Assembly: GCF_002198735.1 (NCBI RefSeq) | Contig: NZ_MWLO01000129.1 | Coordinates: 3,583-39,976, forward strand | Length of the DNA stretch: 36,394 bases | Direction: 5' to 3' | From: Ideonella sp. A 288 | GTDB taxonomy: Bacteria > Pseudomonadota > Gammaproteobacteria > Burkholderiales > Burkholderiaceae_C | Part shown: piece after piece, positions 24,687 to 31,803 of the stretch | How positions within the stretch are numbered: the stretch's first letter is position 1 | Layout: every line of letters begins with the position of its first letter | Position numbers and translations under genes: made by a program | The notes under the pieces: model-generated | Told to the model about the DNA's origin: nothing | Seen by the model: only the letters and a program-made list of their open reading frames with translations | Databases searched by the model: none

Positions 24687-26264
24687 ATGCAATCGTCTCG
24701 CGAGACTGGCCGCGCGGCGCCCCAGTGTCTTTGGTGGCGCGCCGTTGCCGTCTGGGTGCTGGGCTGGGCCGCCATGCTCGGCCTCGACGAGCGCATCGAC
24801 CTCGCGAACATGGCGCTGGTGCTGGTCCTCAGTGCGGCCGTGGCCGCCATCTGGTCGACGCACTGGGCGGCGCTGGCCGCGAGTGCGGCGTCCGTGCTGG
24901 CCTTCAACGTGGCCTTTGTCCCACCGCGCGGCGCCTTGACGGTGGACCTGCGCCAGCACGTTCTTCTGCTGGTCACGATGCTGGCGGTCAGCTGGATCGT
25001 GACACTGCTGGTCGCACGCCTGCGCTGGCACGCGGCTCAGGCGACGGCGCATGCGTTGCGCGCCGACCAGATGCAGCGCCTGGGCGAGGCTTTGCGCGCG
25101 GTCGAGGAGCCGGTCGCCCAGGTCTCGGCGCTGCAGCGGGCGCTGTCGGATCTTGTCGGTGCCTCCACCAGCGTGCTGTTGCCCGGAGGGCGCGGCGACG
25201 GCGACCCGGGGGCCGATCCGACACGACTCGTCGGGGAGGCCTCGCCGGATGAGGTCGCCGGCCTGCGGCTTTGCCTGCGCGACGGCCGAGCCATGGGGCC
25301 AGGCAGCGGGCGGCACGAGGAGCAGCCTGCGTGGTATCTGCCCTTGCGCGGCCTGCAGGGCACCCACGGTGCGGCCATCGTCCGGCACGGCACCCACCAG
25401 CGCACACTCGATGGCCTGCTCGACCACACCCAGGCCCTGTGCGACCAGCTGGGCGCGGCGCTCGAGCGCGGTGCCGCTCTGCGGGCCGCTGCCGCCGCGC
25501 ACGAGCAGGCGCAGGCCCACGCCCTGCGCAACACCCTCCTGTCGGCCATCTCGCACGATCACCGGACGCCGCTGGCCACCATCCTGGGCGCTTCGAGCGC
25601 GCTGCATGACCAGGGAGAGCGGCTCTCGGCAGCGCAGCGCCGTCAGCTCGCGGGCACCATCGTCGACGAGGCCACGCAGCTGTCCCGGCTCACCGACAAC
25701 ACGCTGCAGCTGGCCCGGCTCGGTGCGGTCGGACTGGCGTTGCAGCGCGACTGGGAATCTGTCGAAGAGATGGTCGGCACCGTGCTGCGCCGGGTGCGCC
25801 AGCGGAACGCCAGCCGACGGGTCAGGGCGCGCGTGGAGCCCGGCCTGCCGCTGTTGCGTTGCGATGCGGTGCTGATGGTGCAGTTGCTCGACAACCTCGT
25901 CGACAACGCGCTGAAGCATGGCGGCGCCGATGCGCCGATCGAGGTCATGGCCCGGCGCCTCGGCACAGGCGTCGTCATCGCGGTCCGTGACCGCGGCCCG
26001 GGCGTGCCGCCGGCGCAGCGCGAGCTCATCTTCGACACGTTCCAGCGTGGCGAACGCGTCATGGGACAGGCCTGCGGCGACCACCCTGCGCGGACCGGTG
26101 CCGGCGTGGGCTTGGCACTTTGCCGCGCCATCGCCCAGGTCCATGGCGGCGAGCTCCGGCTCCGCCCTCGGGGTCACGGGGGCTCGAGCTTCGAGGTCGA
26201 GCTTCCGGTCGAAGCGTTGCCCGAGGACGCCTCGCGCGAGGTCGGTGACGGTGCGCCATCATGA
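24687..26264 (+). CDS. kdpD: KdpD-family sensor histidine kinase lacking the N-terminal KdpD and Usp domains
   Basis: A 525-residue membrane sensor kinase. It matches only the second half of classical KdpD (about 900 residues): a DUF4118 four-helix membrane part (about 20-125, with FNVAFVPPRGALTVD and TLLVARLR), a GAF-like region (about 140-270), the dimerisation/phospho-acceptor helix with His290 in SHDHRTPLATI, and an ATPase domain with DNLVDNALKHG, DRGPGVP and GAGVGLALCRAI. The usual SHDLRTPL has His in place of Leu. The N-terminal Walker-type KdpD domain and the Usp domain are absent, and the upstream sequence contains a terminator, so nothing coding was cut off nearby. The ATG at 24687 is preferred to a GTG at 24666. 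It overlaps kdpE by ATGA. Confidence 0.88.
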   Translation: MQSSRETGRAAPQCLWWRAVAVWVLGWAAMLGLDERIDLANMALVLVLSAAVAAIWSTHWAALAASAASVLAFNVAFVPPRGALTVDLRQHVLLLVTMLAVSWIVTLLVARLRWHAAQATAHALRADQMQRLGEALRAVEEPVAQVSALQRALSDLVGASTSVLLPGGRGDGDPGADPTRLVGEASPDEVAGLRLCLRDGRAMGPGSGRHEEQPAWYLPLRGLQGTHGAAIVRHGTHQRTLDGLLDHTQALCDQLGAALERGAALRAAAAAHEQAQAHALRNTLLSAISHDHRTPLATILGASSALHDQGERLSAAQRRQLAGTIVDEATQLSRLTDNTLQLARLGAVGLALQRDWESVEEMVGTVLRRVRQRNASRRVRARVEPGLPLLRCDAVLMVQLLDNLVDNALKHGGADAPIEVMARRLGTGVVIAVRDRGPGVPPAQRELIFDTFQRGERVMGQACGDHPARTGAGVGLALCRAIAQVHGGELRLRPRGHGGSSFEVELPVEALPEDASREVGDGAPS

Positions 26265-26965
26265 GTCTGGGCGTGTTGCTGATCGAGGACGACCGCGAAC
26301 TGAGGACCATGCTGCGCGAGGCATTGCAGGTGGAGGGCTATCGCGTGATCGCATCGTCCAGCCTGGTCGATGCGCGCGCCGTGATCGCCACGGCGCTGGC
26401 GCAGGGCGGCCTCGACATCGTGTTGCTGGACCTCGGCCTGCCGGACGGCGACGGCGCCGAGCTCCTGGCCGAACTGCGGCGCCAGCGCGGCACACCGGTG
26501 ATCGTGGTCTCGGCCCGTCCGGGCGAAGAGCACAAGGTGCGCTTGCTCGATGCCGGTGCCGACGACTACCTGGTCAAGCCGTTCAGCCTGGCCGAACTGC
26601 TGGCCCGCATGCGCGTGGCCTTGCGCCACCGTGGCACGCTCACCCGCCCGGCGACGCTGCGTTACGAACGCGCCGGCGTGTCCGTCGACCTCGGCTCCCG
26701 GCGTGTGCAACGCGACGGGAACGAGGTGCACCTGACCCCGACCGAGTACCGCTTGCTGGCGCGTCTGGTGCGCCAGGCCGGCCAGGTGGTGACCCATCGC
26801 CAGCTGTTGCTCGACGTGTGGGGCCCCGAGTGCACCGAGCACACCCACTACCTTCGGTTGTACATGGCCCAACTGCGGGCCAAGCTCGAGGCCGAACCGG
26901 CCGACCCGCGCGTGCTGCTCACTGAGCCCGGGGTGGGCTACCGCCTCGCCGAGGCCGGCGACTAG
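26261..26965 (+). CDS. kdpE: KdpE-family response regulator (OmpR type)
   Basis: A 234-residue DNA-binding response regulator. The receiver domain has acidic residues Asp10 and Asp11, phospho-acceptor Asp57 in [12 protein letters not shown], Ser84 and Lys106 in LVKPFS. The winged helix (about 135-230) ends [17 protein letters not shown] and [11 protein letters not shown], the signature of KdpE rather than of other OmpR members. The start overlaps the kinase stop by four bases, so the two are translationally coupled. The next gene, 89 bases downstream, is kup, and no kdpFABC genes are present. The kdpD and kup upstream regions share a direct-repeat element, which points to KdpE controlling both. 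Confidence 0.92.
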   Translation: MSLGVLLIEDDRELRTMLREALQVEGYRVIASSSLVDARAVIATALAQGGLDIVLLDLGLPDGDGAELLAELRRQRGTPVIVVSARPGEEHKVRLLDAGADDYLVKPFSLAELLARMRVALRHRGTLTRPATLRYERAGVSVDLGSRRVQRDGNEVHLTPTEYRLLARLVRQAGQVVTHRQLLLDVWGPECTEHTHYLRLYMAQLRAKLEAEPADPRVLLTEPGVGYRLAEAGD

Positions 26966-26990
26966 GCGCGGCCTGCGCGGGTCCGTGGCG

Positions 26991-27009
26991 TCCTTATGCG
27001 TTCCTGATG
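26991..27009 (+). promoter_or_regulatory. Candidate KdpE operator upstream of kup
   Basis: TCCTTATGCGTTCCTGATG has two TCCT half-sites 11 bp apart (26991 and 27002) and matches the kdpD-upstream element at 15 of 19 positions. It ends 10 bases before GATGCT (27020-27025), the same spacing to a candidate -10 as at kdpD. A small hairpin, GATGC against GCATC (27020-27035), overlaps the predicted start of transcription. Confidence 0.5.
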
Positions 27010-27054
27010 CCGTGGCGCCGATGCTGCGGGGCATCGCAACGCCGAGGATTCCGC

Positions 27055-28977
27055 ATGACCACAACGCCGGGCAGTGCCGAGCCAGGCCCCTCTACCGCCA
27101 CACCGCCGCCCGCAGGCCGGCACGGACTGGGCGCGCTGACCCTGGGGGCCATCGGTGTCGTCTATGGCGACATCGGGACCAGCCCGCTGTACACCGTGAA
27201 GGAAGTGTTCGCGCCGCACACCGGCGTGCCGCTGGACACCCCCCACCTGATCGGCGCAGTCTCGGTGATCTTCTGGGCGCTGATGCTGGTGGTCATGCTG
27301 AAGTACGTGATCCTCATCCTGCGCGCCGACAACCACGGTGAAGGCGGCGGGCTGGCGCTTGCGGCACTGGCGGCGCAGGCCGTCGAGGAACGCCCCGCCC
27401 TGCGCCATGCCGTGCTGATGCTGGGCGTGTTCGGCGCCACGCTGTTCTATGGCGACAGCCTGATCACGCCGGCGATCTCGGTGCTGGGTGCGATGGAGGG
27501 CCTGGAACTCGTCACGCCCGCGCTGGCGCCGCATGTGGTGCCGATCACGGTGGCGATCCTGGTGGGCCTGTTCATCGTGCAACGCTTCGGCACCCGCTTC
27601 GTCGGCCGATTCTTCGGGCCGGTGATCGTGGTGTGGTTCGTCACGCTGGGCGCGACGGGAGTGGTGCACATCATCCAGCAGCCCGCCATCCTGGCGGCCC
27701 TGCACCCGCTGCACGCCTGGCACTTTCTCGCCGAACGTGGATGGCAGCTCTTCGCCGCGGTGGGCGCCATCGTGCTGGCACTCACCGGGGCCGAGGCCTT
27801 GTACGCCGACATGGGGCACTTCGGGCGCAAGCCGATCCAGCTGGCCTGGACCGGCCTGGTCCTGCCCGGGCTGGCACTGAACTACCTGGGGCAGGGCGCG
27901 CTGCTCATCGGCGACCCCTCGGCCATCGCGAATCCCTTCTACCGCCTGTTCCCGGAAGCGGCGCTGCTGCCGGCGCTGGTGCTGGCCACGCTGGCCGCCA
28001 TCATCGCCTCACAGGCCGTTATCTCCGGCGCCTACTCGATGACCCAGCAGGCCATCCAGCTCGGTTTCCTGCCGCGCATGGCGATACGCTACACCTCGGC
28101 CCGCGAGAGGGGTCAGATCTACATGCCGGCAGTGAACTGGGCCTTGCTGGCCGGCGTGATCGGGGCCGTGCTCTTTTTCGGCAGTTCCTCGGCACTGGCA
28201 GGGGCCTACGGCATCGCCGTGACCTTGACGATGATGATCACCACCGTGCTGACCTACTTCGTGGTGCGCCGGGCCTGGCGGCTGCCGGCCCCGGTGGCGA
28301 TCGGTGCCACCGCCTTCTTCCTGTCGATCGATGCGCTCCTGGTGGCCGGTTGCGCCGTGAAGCTCTTCGATGGGGGTTGGTTTCCGCTCGTGCTGGGACT
28401 GCTGCTGTTCGGCATCATGACCACCTGGGCGCGCGGCAGCGCCATGCTGCGGCGGAGCATCCAGCGCCACGGGATCGAACTGCAGCCCTTCATCGACGGA
28501 CTCGATCCGCGTTCGCTGAACCGCGCCGGGCGCACCGCGGTGTACGCGGTTGCCGACCCGACGACGGTGCCGCAGGCCTTGCTCCACAACCTCAAGCACA
28601 ACCAGGTGCTGCACGAGCGCAACGTCATCCTGACCGTGGTCTTCCACGAGGTGCCCTGGGTGCCGATGGATCGGCGCGTCGAGGTGATGCCGTTGGGCCG
28701 CGGCTTCTGGCGGGTGAGCTTGAACTTCGGCTTCATGAACACGCCCGACGTGCCCAAGGCATTGGCGCTCACGCGGTCCCATGGTCTGGACGTCCCGGTT
28801 TTCGAGACCAGCTATTTCCTGAGCCGCGAGACCGTCGTGCCGACCCCGGGCGGCGGCATGGCGAACTGGCGCGAGCGGTTATTCGCCGCCATGAGTCGCA
28901 ACGCCGGAGGCGTGGTGGAGTTCTTCCGGCTGCCGAGCAACGCGGTGGTCGAACTGGGCTCGCGCGTGCAGATCTGA
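27055..28977 (+). CDS. kup: Potassium uptake transporter Kup
   Basis: A 640-residue inner-membrane K+/H+ symporter of the KUP/HAK/KT family, active in acid and at high osmolarity in known cases. The signature [19 protein letters not shown] lies at the start of the first helix. Twelve hydrophobic segments are plausible, with [12 protein letters not shown] in the middle and [20 protein letters not shown] in the right place. The C-terminal cytoplasmic part (from about residue 450) is complete and ends VELGSRVQI. The start at 27055 has GAGGA upstream; an extension to 27007 is rich in Arg/Cys and unlikely. It follows the KdpD/KdpE pair on the same strand. Confidence 0.95.
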   Translation: MTTTPGSAEPGPSTATPPPAGRHGLGALTLGAIGVVYGDIGTSPLYTVKEVFAPHTGVPLDTPHLIGAVSVIFWALMLVVMLKYVILILRADNHGEGGGLALAALAAQAVEERPALRHAVLMLGVFGATLFYGDSLITPAISVLGAMEGLELVTPALAPHVVPITVAILVGLFIVQRFGTRFVGRFFGPVIVVWFVTLGATGVVHIIQQPAILAALHPLHAWHFLAERGWQLFAAVGAIVLALTGAEALYADMGHFGRKPIQLAWTGLVLPGLALNYLGQGALLIGDPSAIANPFYRLFPEAALLPALVLATLAAIIASQAVISGAYSMTQQAIQLGFLPRMAIRYTSARERGQIYMPAVNWALLAGVIGAVLFFGSSSALAGAYGIAVTLTMMITTVLTYFVVRRAWRLPAPVAIGATAFFLSIDALLVAGCAVKLFDGGWFPLVLGLLLFGIMTTWARGSAMLRRSIQRHGIELQPFIDGLDPRSLNRAGRTAVYAVADPTTVPQALLHNLKHNQVLHERNVILTVVFHEVPWVPMDRRVEVMPLGRGFWRVSLNFGFMNTPDVPKALALTRSHGLDVPVFETSYFLSRETVVPTPGGGMANWRERLFAAMSRNAGGVVEFFRLPSNAVVELGSRVQI

Positions 28978-29038
28978 TCCGGCGACCGCCGCATCCGGCC
29001 TGGTCCGGGGTGCGGTTCTGGGCAGTCTGCTCTAAAAA

Positions 29039-29053
29039 TGCTGCAGTGCAGCA
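29039..29053. promoter_or_regulatory. PhaR-type operator 1 of the phasin gene
   Basis: TGCTGCAGTGCAGCA is a perfect palindrome of two 6-base arms around AGT. It contains CTGC-N3-GCAG, the sequence bound by PhaR repressors of polyhydroxyalkanoate granule genes in Paracoccus. It lies just upstream of the predicted -35. Confidence 0.6.
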
Positions 29054-29061
29054 AAAATCGC

Positions 29062-29089
29062 TTGCATTGTGCGGAAACGGCCTTAACAT
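29062..29089 (+). promoter_or_regulatory. Phasin promoter
   Basis: TTGCAT (29062-29067), a 16-base spacer and TAACAT (29084-29089) form a good sigma-70 promoter, with the phasin ATG 67 bases further on. The promoter lies between the two palindromes. Confidence 0.6.
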
Positions 29090-29097
29090 TCGATCCA

Positions 29098-29112
29098 TGC
29101 TGCACCGCAACA
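29098..29112. promoter_or_regulatory. PhaR-type operator 2 of the phasin gene
   Basis: TGCTGCACCGCAACA is the same palindrome as operator 1 with one mismatch in the right arm. It covers the predicted transcription start, 59 bp from operator 1. Confidence 0.5.
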
Positions 29113-29155
29113 TTTCTTGTCCGACGGATTGCAGATCAACCCCAAGGAGCTCTGT

Positions 29156-29701
29156 ATGACCACCCAACCCGCTGAACAATTCCTGTCCTCTGCCAAGGCC
29201 GCCGTGACCGAACTGAACACCATGGCCACGACCACCATGGCTGGCTTCGAGAAGCTCGTCGAGCTGAACATGGCCACCGCCAAGAGCGCCCTGGCCGACG
29301 CCGCCGAGCAGATGCAAGCCGGCTTTGCCGCCAAGGCGCCGCAGGACATGGCCTCGATGGCTGCGTTCGCCCAGCCGATGGCCGACAAGGCCGCCGCCTA
29401 CGGCCGTGCGGTCGCCGGCATCGTCACCGAGACGGGCACCGCCCTGAGCAAGGCCGCCGAAGGCAAGTTTGCCGACGTGCAAGCCCAGGCCGTGGCCAAC
29501 ATCGAAGCCGCCATGAAGCACGCACCGGCCGGCAGCGAGACCGCCGTCGCGGCCTTCAAGAACGCGCTGGCCACCAGCCAGACCGCCGTGGCCACCGCCC
29601 AGGCGCAAGCCAAGCAAGCGGTCGAGACGGCCGGCAAGAGCTTTGCCGCCGCCACCGACATGGCCGTCAAGGCCTCGAAGTCGGCCTCCAAGGCCAAGTG
29701 A
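29156..29701 (+). CDS. phaP: Phasin, polyhydroxyalkanoate granule coat protein
   Basis: A 181-residue amphipathic protein that coats storage-polymer granules and controls their number and size. It is nearly all helical, with no cysteine, and is rich in Ala, Lys, Glu and Gln. It shows the phasin_2 pattern, MTTQPAEQFLSSAKAAV, then GFEKLVELNMATAKSALADAAEQ, with AAYGRAVAGI in the centre. It ends with a lysine/serine tail (KASKSASKAK). The start at 29156 has AAGGAG six bases upstream, so expression is probably high. Codon use is the most biased in the window, as expected for an abundant protein. Two PhaR-type palindromes flank its promoter. No PHA synthase or phaR gene is in the window. Confidence 0.92.
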   Translation: MTTQPAEQFLSSAKAAVTELNTMATTTMAGFEKLVELNMATAKSALADAAEQMQAGFAAKAPQDMASMAAFAQPMADKAAAYGRAVAGIVTETGTALSKAAEGKFADVQAQAVANIEAAMKHAPAGSETAVAAFKNALATSQTAVATAQAQAKQAVETAGKSFAAATDMAVKASKSASKAK

Positions 29702-29851
29702 GCGCCCCAAGGACGCCGCCTTGCGGCGCCCGCCCCCCGGGGGGATCGAGCAAAGTGGCTAAGCCACATTTGCTCGAGAGCTGAGCCCGGCGCGCGCGCC
29801 CCGGCGTCGCCTTTGGCGACCTGCCACGGGTGAGCACCGCCGGCTCGAGAT
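29702..29851. other. Palindrome-rich intergenic region after the phasin gene
   Basis: Three foldable units lie in a row: GCCGC-CTT-GCGGC (about 29715-29727), the palindrome CCCCCCGGGGGG (29733-29744), and a long hairpin CGAGCAAA-GTGGC/GCCAC-a-TTTGCTCG (29747-29776) with one bulged A. No coding potential is seen. This may be a REP-like element or a strong 3' end that stabilises an abundant transcript. Confidence 0.6.
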
Positions 29852-29884
29852 CGAACGCCCCGCTTGCGGGGCGTTCGTGTTTCC
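29852..29884 (+). terminator. Hairpin terminator between the convergent phasin and thioesterase genes
   Basis: CGAACGCCCC (29852-29861) and GGGGCGTTCG (29868-29877) form a 10-bp stem with a GCTTGC loop, followed by TGTTTCC. It lies 78 bases before the end of the convergent thioesterase gene and may serve both directions. Confidence 0.6.
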
Positions 29885-29961
29885 GGGCACCGTGTCGTCG
29901 TCGCCGGTCGGCCGCCCGTCAGCCGCTCGTCGCCCGCTGACGGCCCGCGTGCGGCGCGGGC

Positions 29962-30387
29962 CTACAGGTCGGCCAGCAGGCCGGTCGAGGTGGCCTCCGC
30001 CGCCAGTTGGCCCGTGGGGCTGTACAGCGAGGCTTCGAGGAACGCGACGCGCTTGCCGCGCCGGATCACCCGGCCCTCCACCCAGCCGTCGCCGGGCCCC
30101 ACCTTCTCGTAGAAGCTGACCTTGATCTCCAGGCTGAAGACGGTCTGCGCATGGGCGGTGTCGTGAATGACCGCATGGGCCATCGCGGCGTCCAGCCAGG
30201 CGGTGATGAAGCCACCCTGGGCGATGGTGCCGTTGGTGTGGCAGTACTCGCGCCGCACCGTGAACGCGGCCTTGACCGCCTTGCGCTCGGGGTCCCACCC
30301 GGTCACGTGGAAGTGGCCCATCGATTCGCTCAGCGCCTTGCCCGAGCGGATGCGTGCGTCCAGGTCGTCGTCCATTGATGGGCTCAT
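29962..30387 (-). CDS. PaaI-type hotdog-fold thioesterase
   Basis: A 141-residue single-hotdog protein that hydrolyses an acyl-CoA or acyl-thioester. The family motif is seen as HTNGTIAQGGFITAWLDAAMAHAV (about residues 50-73), the catalytic-helix region with an Asp, then SLEIKVSFYEKVGPGD and GRVIRRGKRVAFLEASLY. Candidate starts are the ATG at 30387 (MSPSMDDD) and at 30375 (MDDDLDAR). Neither has a ribosome-binding site. It follows the DGPF/YciI gene by 47 bases on the same strand and may be the last gene of the sigma-factor-controlled run. The substrate is unknown. Confidence 0.85.
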   Translation of the reverse strand: MSPSMDDDLDARIRSGKALSESMGHFHVTGWDPERKAVKAAFTVRREYCHTNGTIAQGGFITAWLDAAMAHAVIHDTAHAQTVFSLEIKVSFYEKVGPGDGWVEGRVIRRGKRVAFLEASLYSPTGQLAAEATSTGLLADL

Positions 30388-30434
30388 TCGATGCGTCGGC
30401 GGCGATTGTCGGCGACGCGCCCCGCTGCAATGGT

Positions 30435-30776
30435 TCAGCCCGCGCCCACCTGCAGTTCGCGCACCGGTCGCACCTCGATGCTGCCGTGCTGGGCCGGCGG
30501 GATGCCGGCGGCGATCTGGATGGCCTCGTTCAGGTCTTTCGCGTCCACCAGGTAGAAGCCCGCGAGCATCTCCCTGGTCTCGGCAAAGGGCCCGTCGAAC
30601 AGGGTCACCTCGCCCTGGCGCACGCGCACCGTGGTGGCGGTGTGCGTGCCGTGCAGCGGCTCCGCCGCCAGCAGCCGGCGGCTGGCGGCCACCTGCTGCG
30701 CGTAGTCGGCACACACGGCGTCGTCGCACGCGCTCCAGTGGGAGGCGTCCAGGTAGACCAGGCAAAGGTACTTCAC
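30435..30776 (-). CDS. DGPF/YciI-family protein of the ECF42 module
   Basis: A 113-residue protein of the YciI-like fold carrying the eponymous DGPF (LFDGPFAETREMLAGFYLVDAKDLNEAI). The DGPF proteins are the conserved genomic partners of ECF42 sigma factors, and their activity is unknown. Frame extension to 30812 is possible, but the GTG at 30776 is better: the protein then begins MKYLCLVYLD as the family does. The GTG overlaps the TGA of the upstream AHSA1 gene as GTGA, which means translational coupling. Confidence 0.88.
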   Translation of the reverse strand: MKYLCLVYLDASHWSACDDAVCADYAQQVAASRRLLAAEPLHGTHTATTVRVRQGEVTLFDGPFAETREMLAGFYLVDAKDLNEAIQIAAGIPPAQHGSIEVRPVRELQVGAG

Positions 30777-31234
30777 AGCGTGGCCGCCAGTTCGGCCAAT
30801 TGGCTGGTGCACTGGCCCCAGCCTTCGTGAAAGCCCATCTTCTCGTGCGCTTCGCGGTCGGCGGCGGTCCAGTGGCGGGCGACGGCCGTGTAGCGGGTGG
30901 TGCCGTCGCCCAGGGCCTCGAAGCGGAGGATCAGGGTCATCATGGGCTTCTCCGAGGGTTCCCAGGCGCGGGTGTAGGCGTCGGTGGTGACGATGCGCTC
31001 GTTGGGCACCAGTTCAAGGTAGACCCCGGGGTTGGGAAACTCCTGCCCGTCGGGCCCGCGCATCACCACCAGGCAGGTGCCGCCGACACGCAGGTCAACC
31101 TCGGCATGCGGCGTGGTCCAGGGCTTGGGCGCGAACCACAGCTTCATCAACTCGGGCTCGGTCCAGCAGCGGTAGAGCTTGTCGGGCGACGCGGCGATGT
31201 CGCGGGTGATGACGAGGTCTCGTTGGGGGTCCAT
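30773..31234 (-). CDS. SRPBCC/AHSA1-domain protein
   Basis: A 153-residue protein with the START-like helix-grip fold of the AHSA1 group (activator of Hsp90 ATPase homologues). These bind hydrophobic ligands in a cavity. Family landmarks are ITRDIAASPDKLYRCWTEPELMKLWFAP, VDLRVGGTCLVVMRGPDGQEF, RIVTTDAYT, TLILRFEALGDGTTRYT and HEKMGFHEGWGQCTSQLAELA. It overlaps the DGPF gene by four bases and starts 18 bases after the VOC gene stop. It is therefore the middle gene of a three-gene translationally linked run next to an ECF42 sigma factor. No enzymatic role can be assigned. Confidence 0.9.
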   Translation of the reverse strand: MDPQRDLVITRDIAASPDKLYRCWTEPELMKLWFAPKPWTTPHAEVDLRVGGTCLVVMRGPDGQEFPNPGVYLELVPNERIVTTDAYTRAWEPSEKPMMTLILRFEALGDGTTRYTAVARHWTAADREAHEKMGFHEGWGQCTSQLAELAATL

Positions 31235-31252
31235 GGGGTGCTCCTGCGGGGG

Positions 31253-31705
31253 TCATTCGATGGCGATGGGCTCGCCGTTGACGGCCCAGCTCACGCCGAA
31301 GCGGTCGGTGAGCATGCCGAAGGTCTTGGCCCAGAACGTGGGCGACAGCGGCATCGTCACCTGCCCGCCCTGCAACAGCGCGTGGAAGGCGCCGTGGGCC
31401 TGGTCGACAGTGTCGTACTGCAGCGCGATCATCACGCCTTTCATGCCCTCGTAGGGCATGCCCGGCGGCGTGTCGCCGGCAAACAGCATGGCGCCGCCGG
31501 GCAGCACCAGGCAGGCGTGCATGATGCCGTCGCCACTGGGCGGCGGGCCGCCGCCGCAGCCGGCGTCGGTGCCTTCCGGCGGCGCCGGCATGTCCGCGTA
31601 GGTCAGCATGGTCTGGACGGTGGCGCCGAGCGCCTGGGCGTAGAAGGCATACGCCTCGCGGGTGTTGCCGCCGAAGCTGAGGTAGGGGGTCAGGGTGGTG
31701 GGCAT
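31253..31705 (-). CDS. PhnB-like VOC (glyoxalase/bleomycin-resistance fold) protein
   Basis: A 150-residue VOC-fold protein of the PhnB type (LTPYLSFGGNTREAYAFYAQALGATV, KGVMIALQYDTVDQAHGAFHALLQGG, FWAKTFGMLTDRFGVSWAVN). A Gly/Pro-rich loop with two cysteines and a GDGIMHACLVLPGG strand is typical. These bind metal ions or hydrophobic small molecules; the ligand here is unknown. The start at 31705 is the only ATG that fits the family start. It is the first gene after a candidate ECF42 promoter (31759-31785) and is followed by AHSA1 at 18 bases. It thus heads the target operon of the sigma factor. Confidence 0.88.
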   Translation of the reverse strand: MPTTLTPYLSFGGNTREAYAFYAQALGATVQTMLTYADMPAPPEGTDAGCGGGPPPSGDGIMHACLVLPGGAMLFAGDTPPGMPYEGMKGVMIALQYDTVDQAHGAFHALLQGGQVTMPLSPTFWAKTFGMLTDRFGVSWAVNGEPIAIE

Positions 31706-31758
31706 GGAGTGTTTCCTGCGGTGGAAGGCGCCGGCCTGTGTTGCGCCGACCCTCATTG

Positions 31759-31785
31759 GTCGAACGGCGGCGACGGCTTTCGACA
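31759..31785 (-). promoter_or_regulatory. Candidate ECF42 promoter of the VOC-AHSA1-DGPF operon
   Basis: On the minus strand TGTCGA (31785-31780) and CGAC (31762-31759) are separated by 17 bases. This matches the motif reported for ECF42 targets (TGTCGA at -35, CGA/TC at -10). The predicted transcript starts near 31752, about 47 bases before the VOC ATG. Confidence 0.6.
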
Positions 31786-31803
31786 GGCTTCTCGAAGAAT
31801 CTT

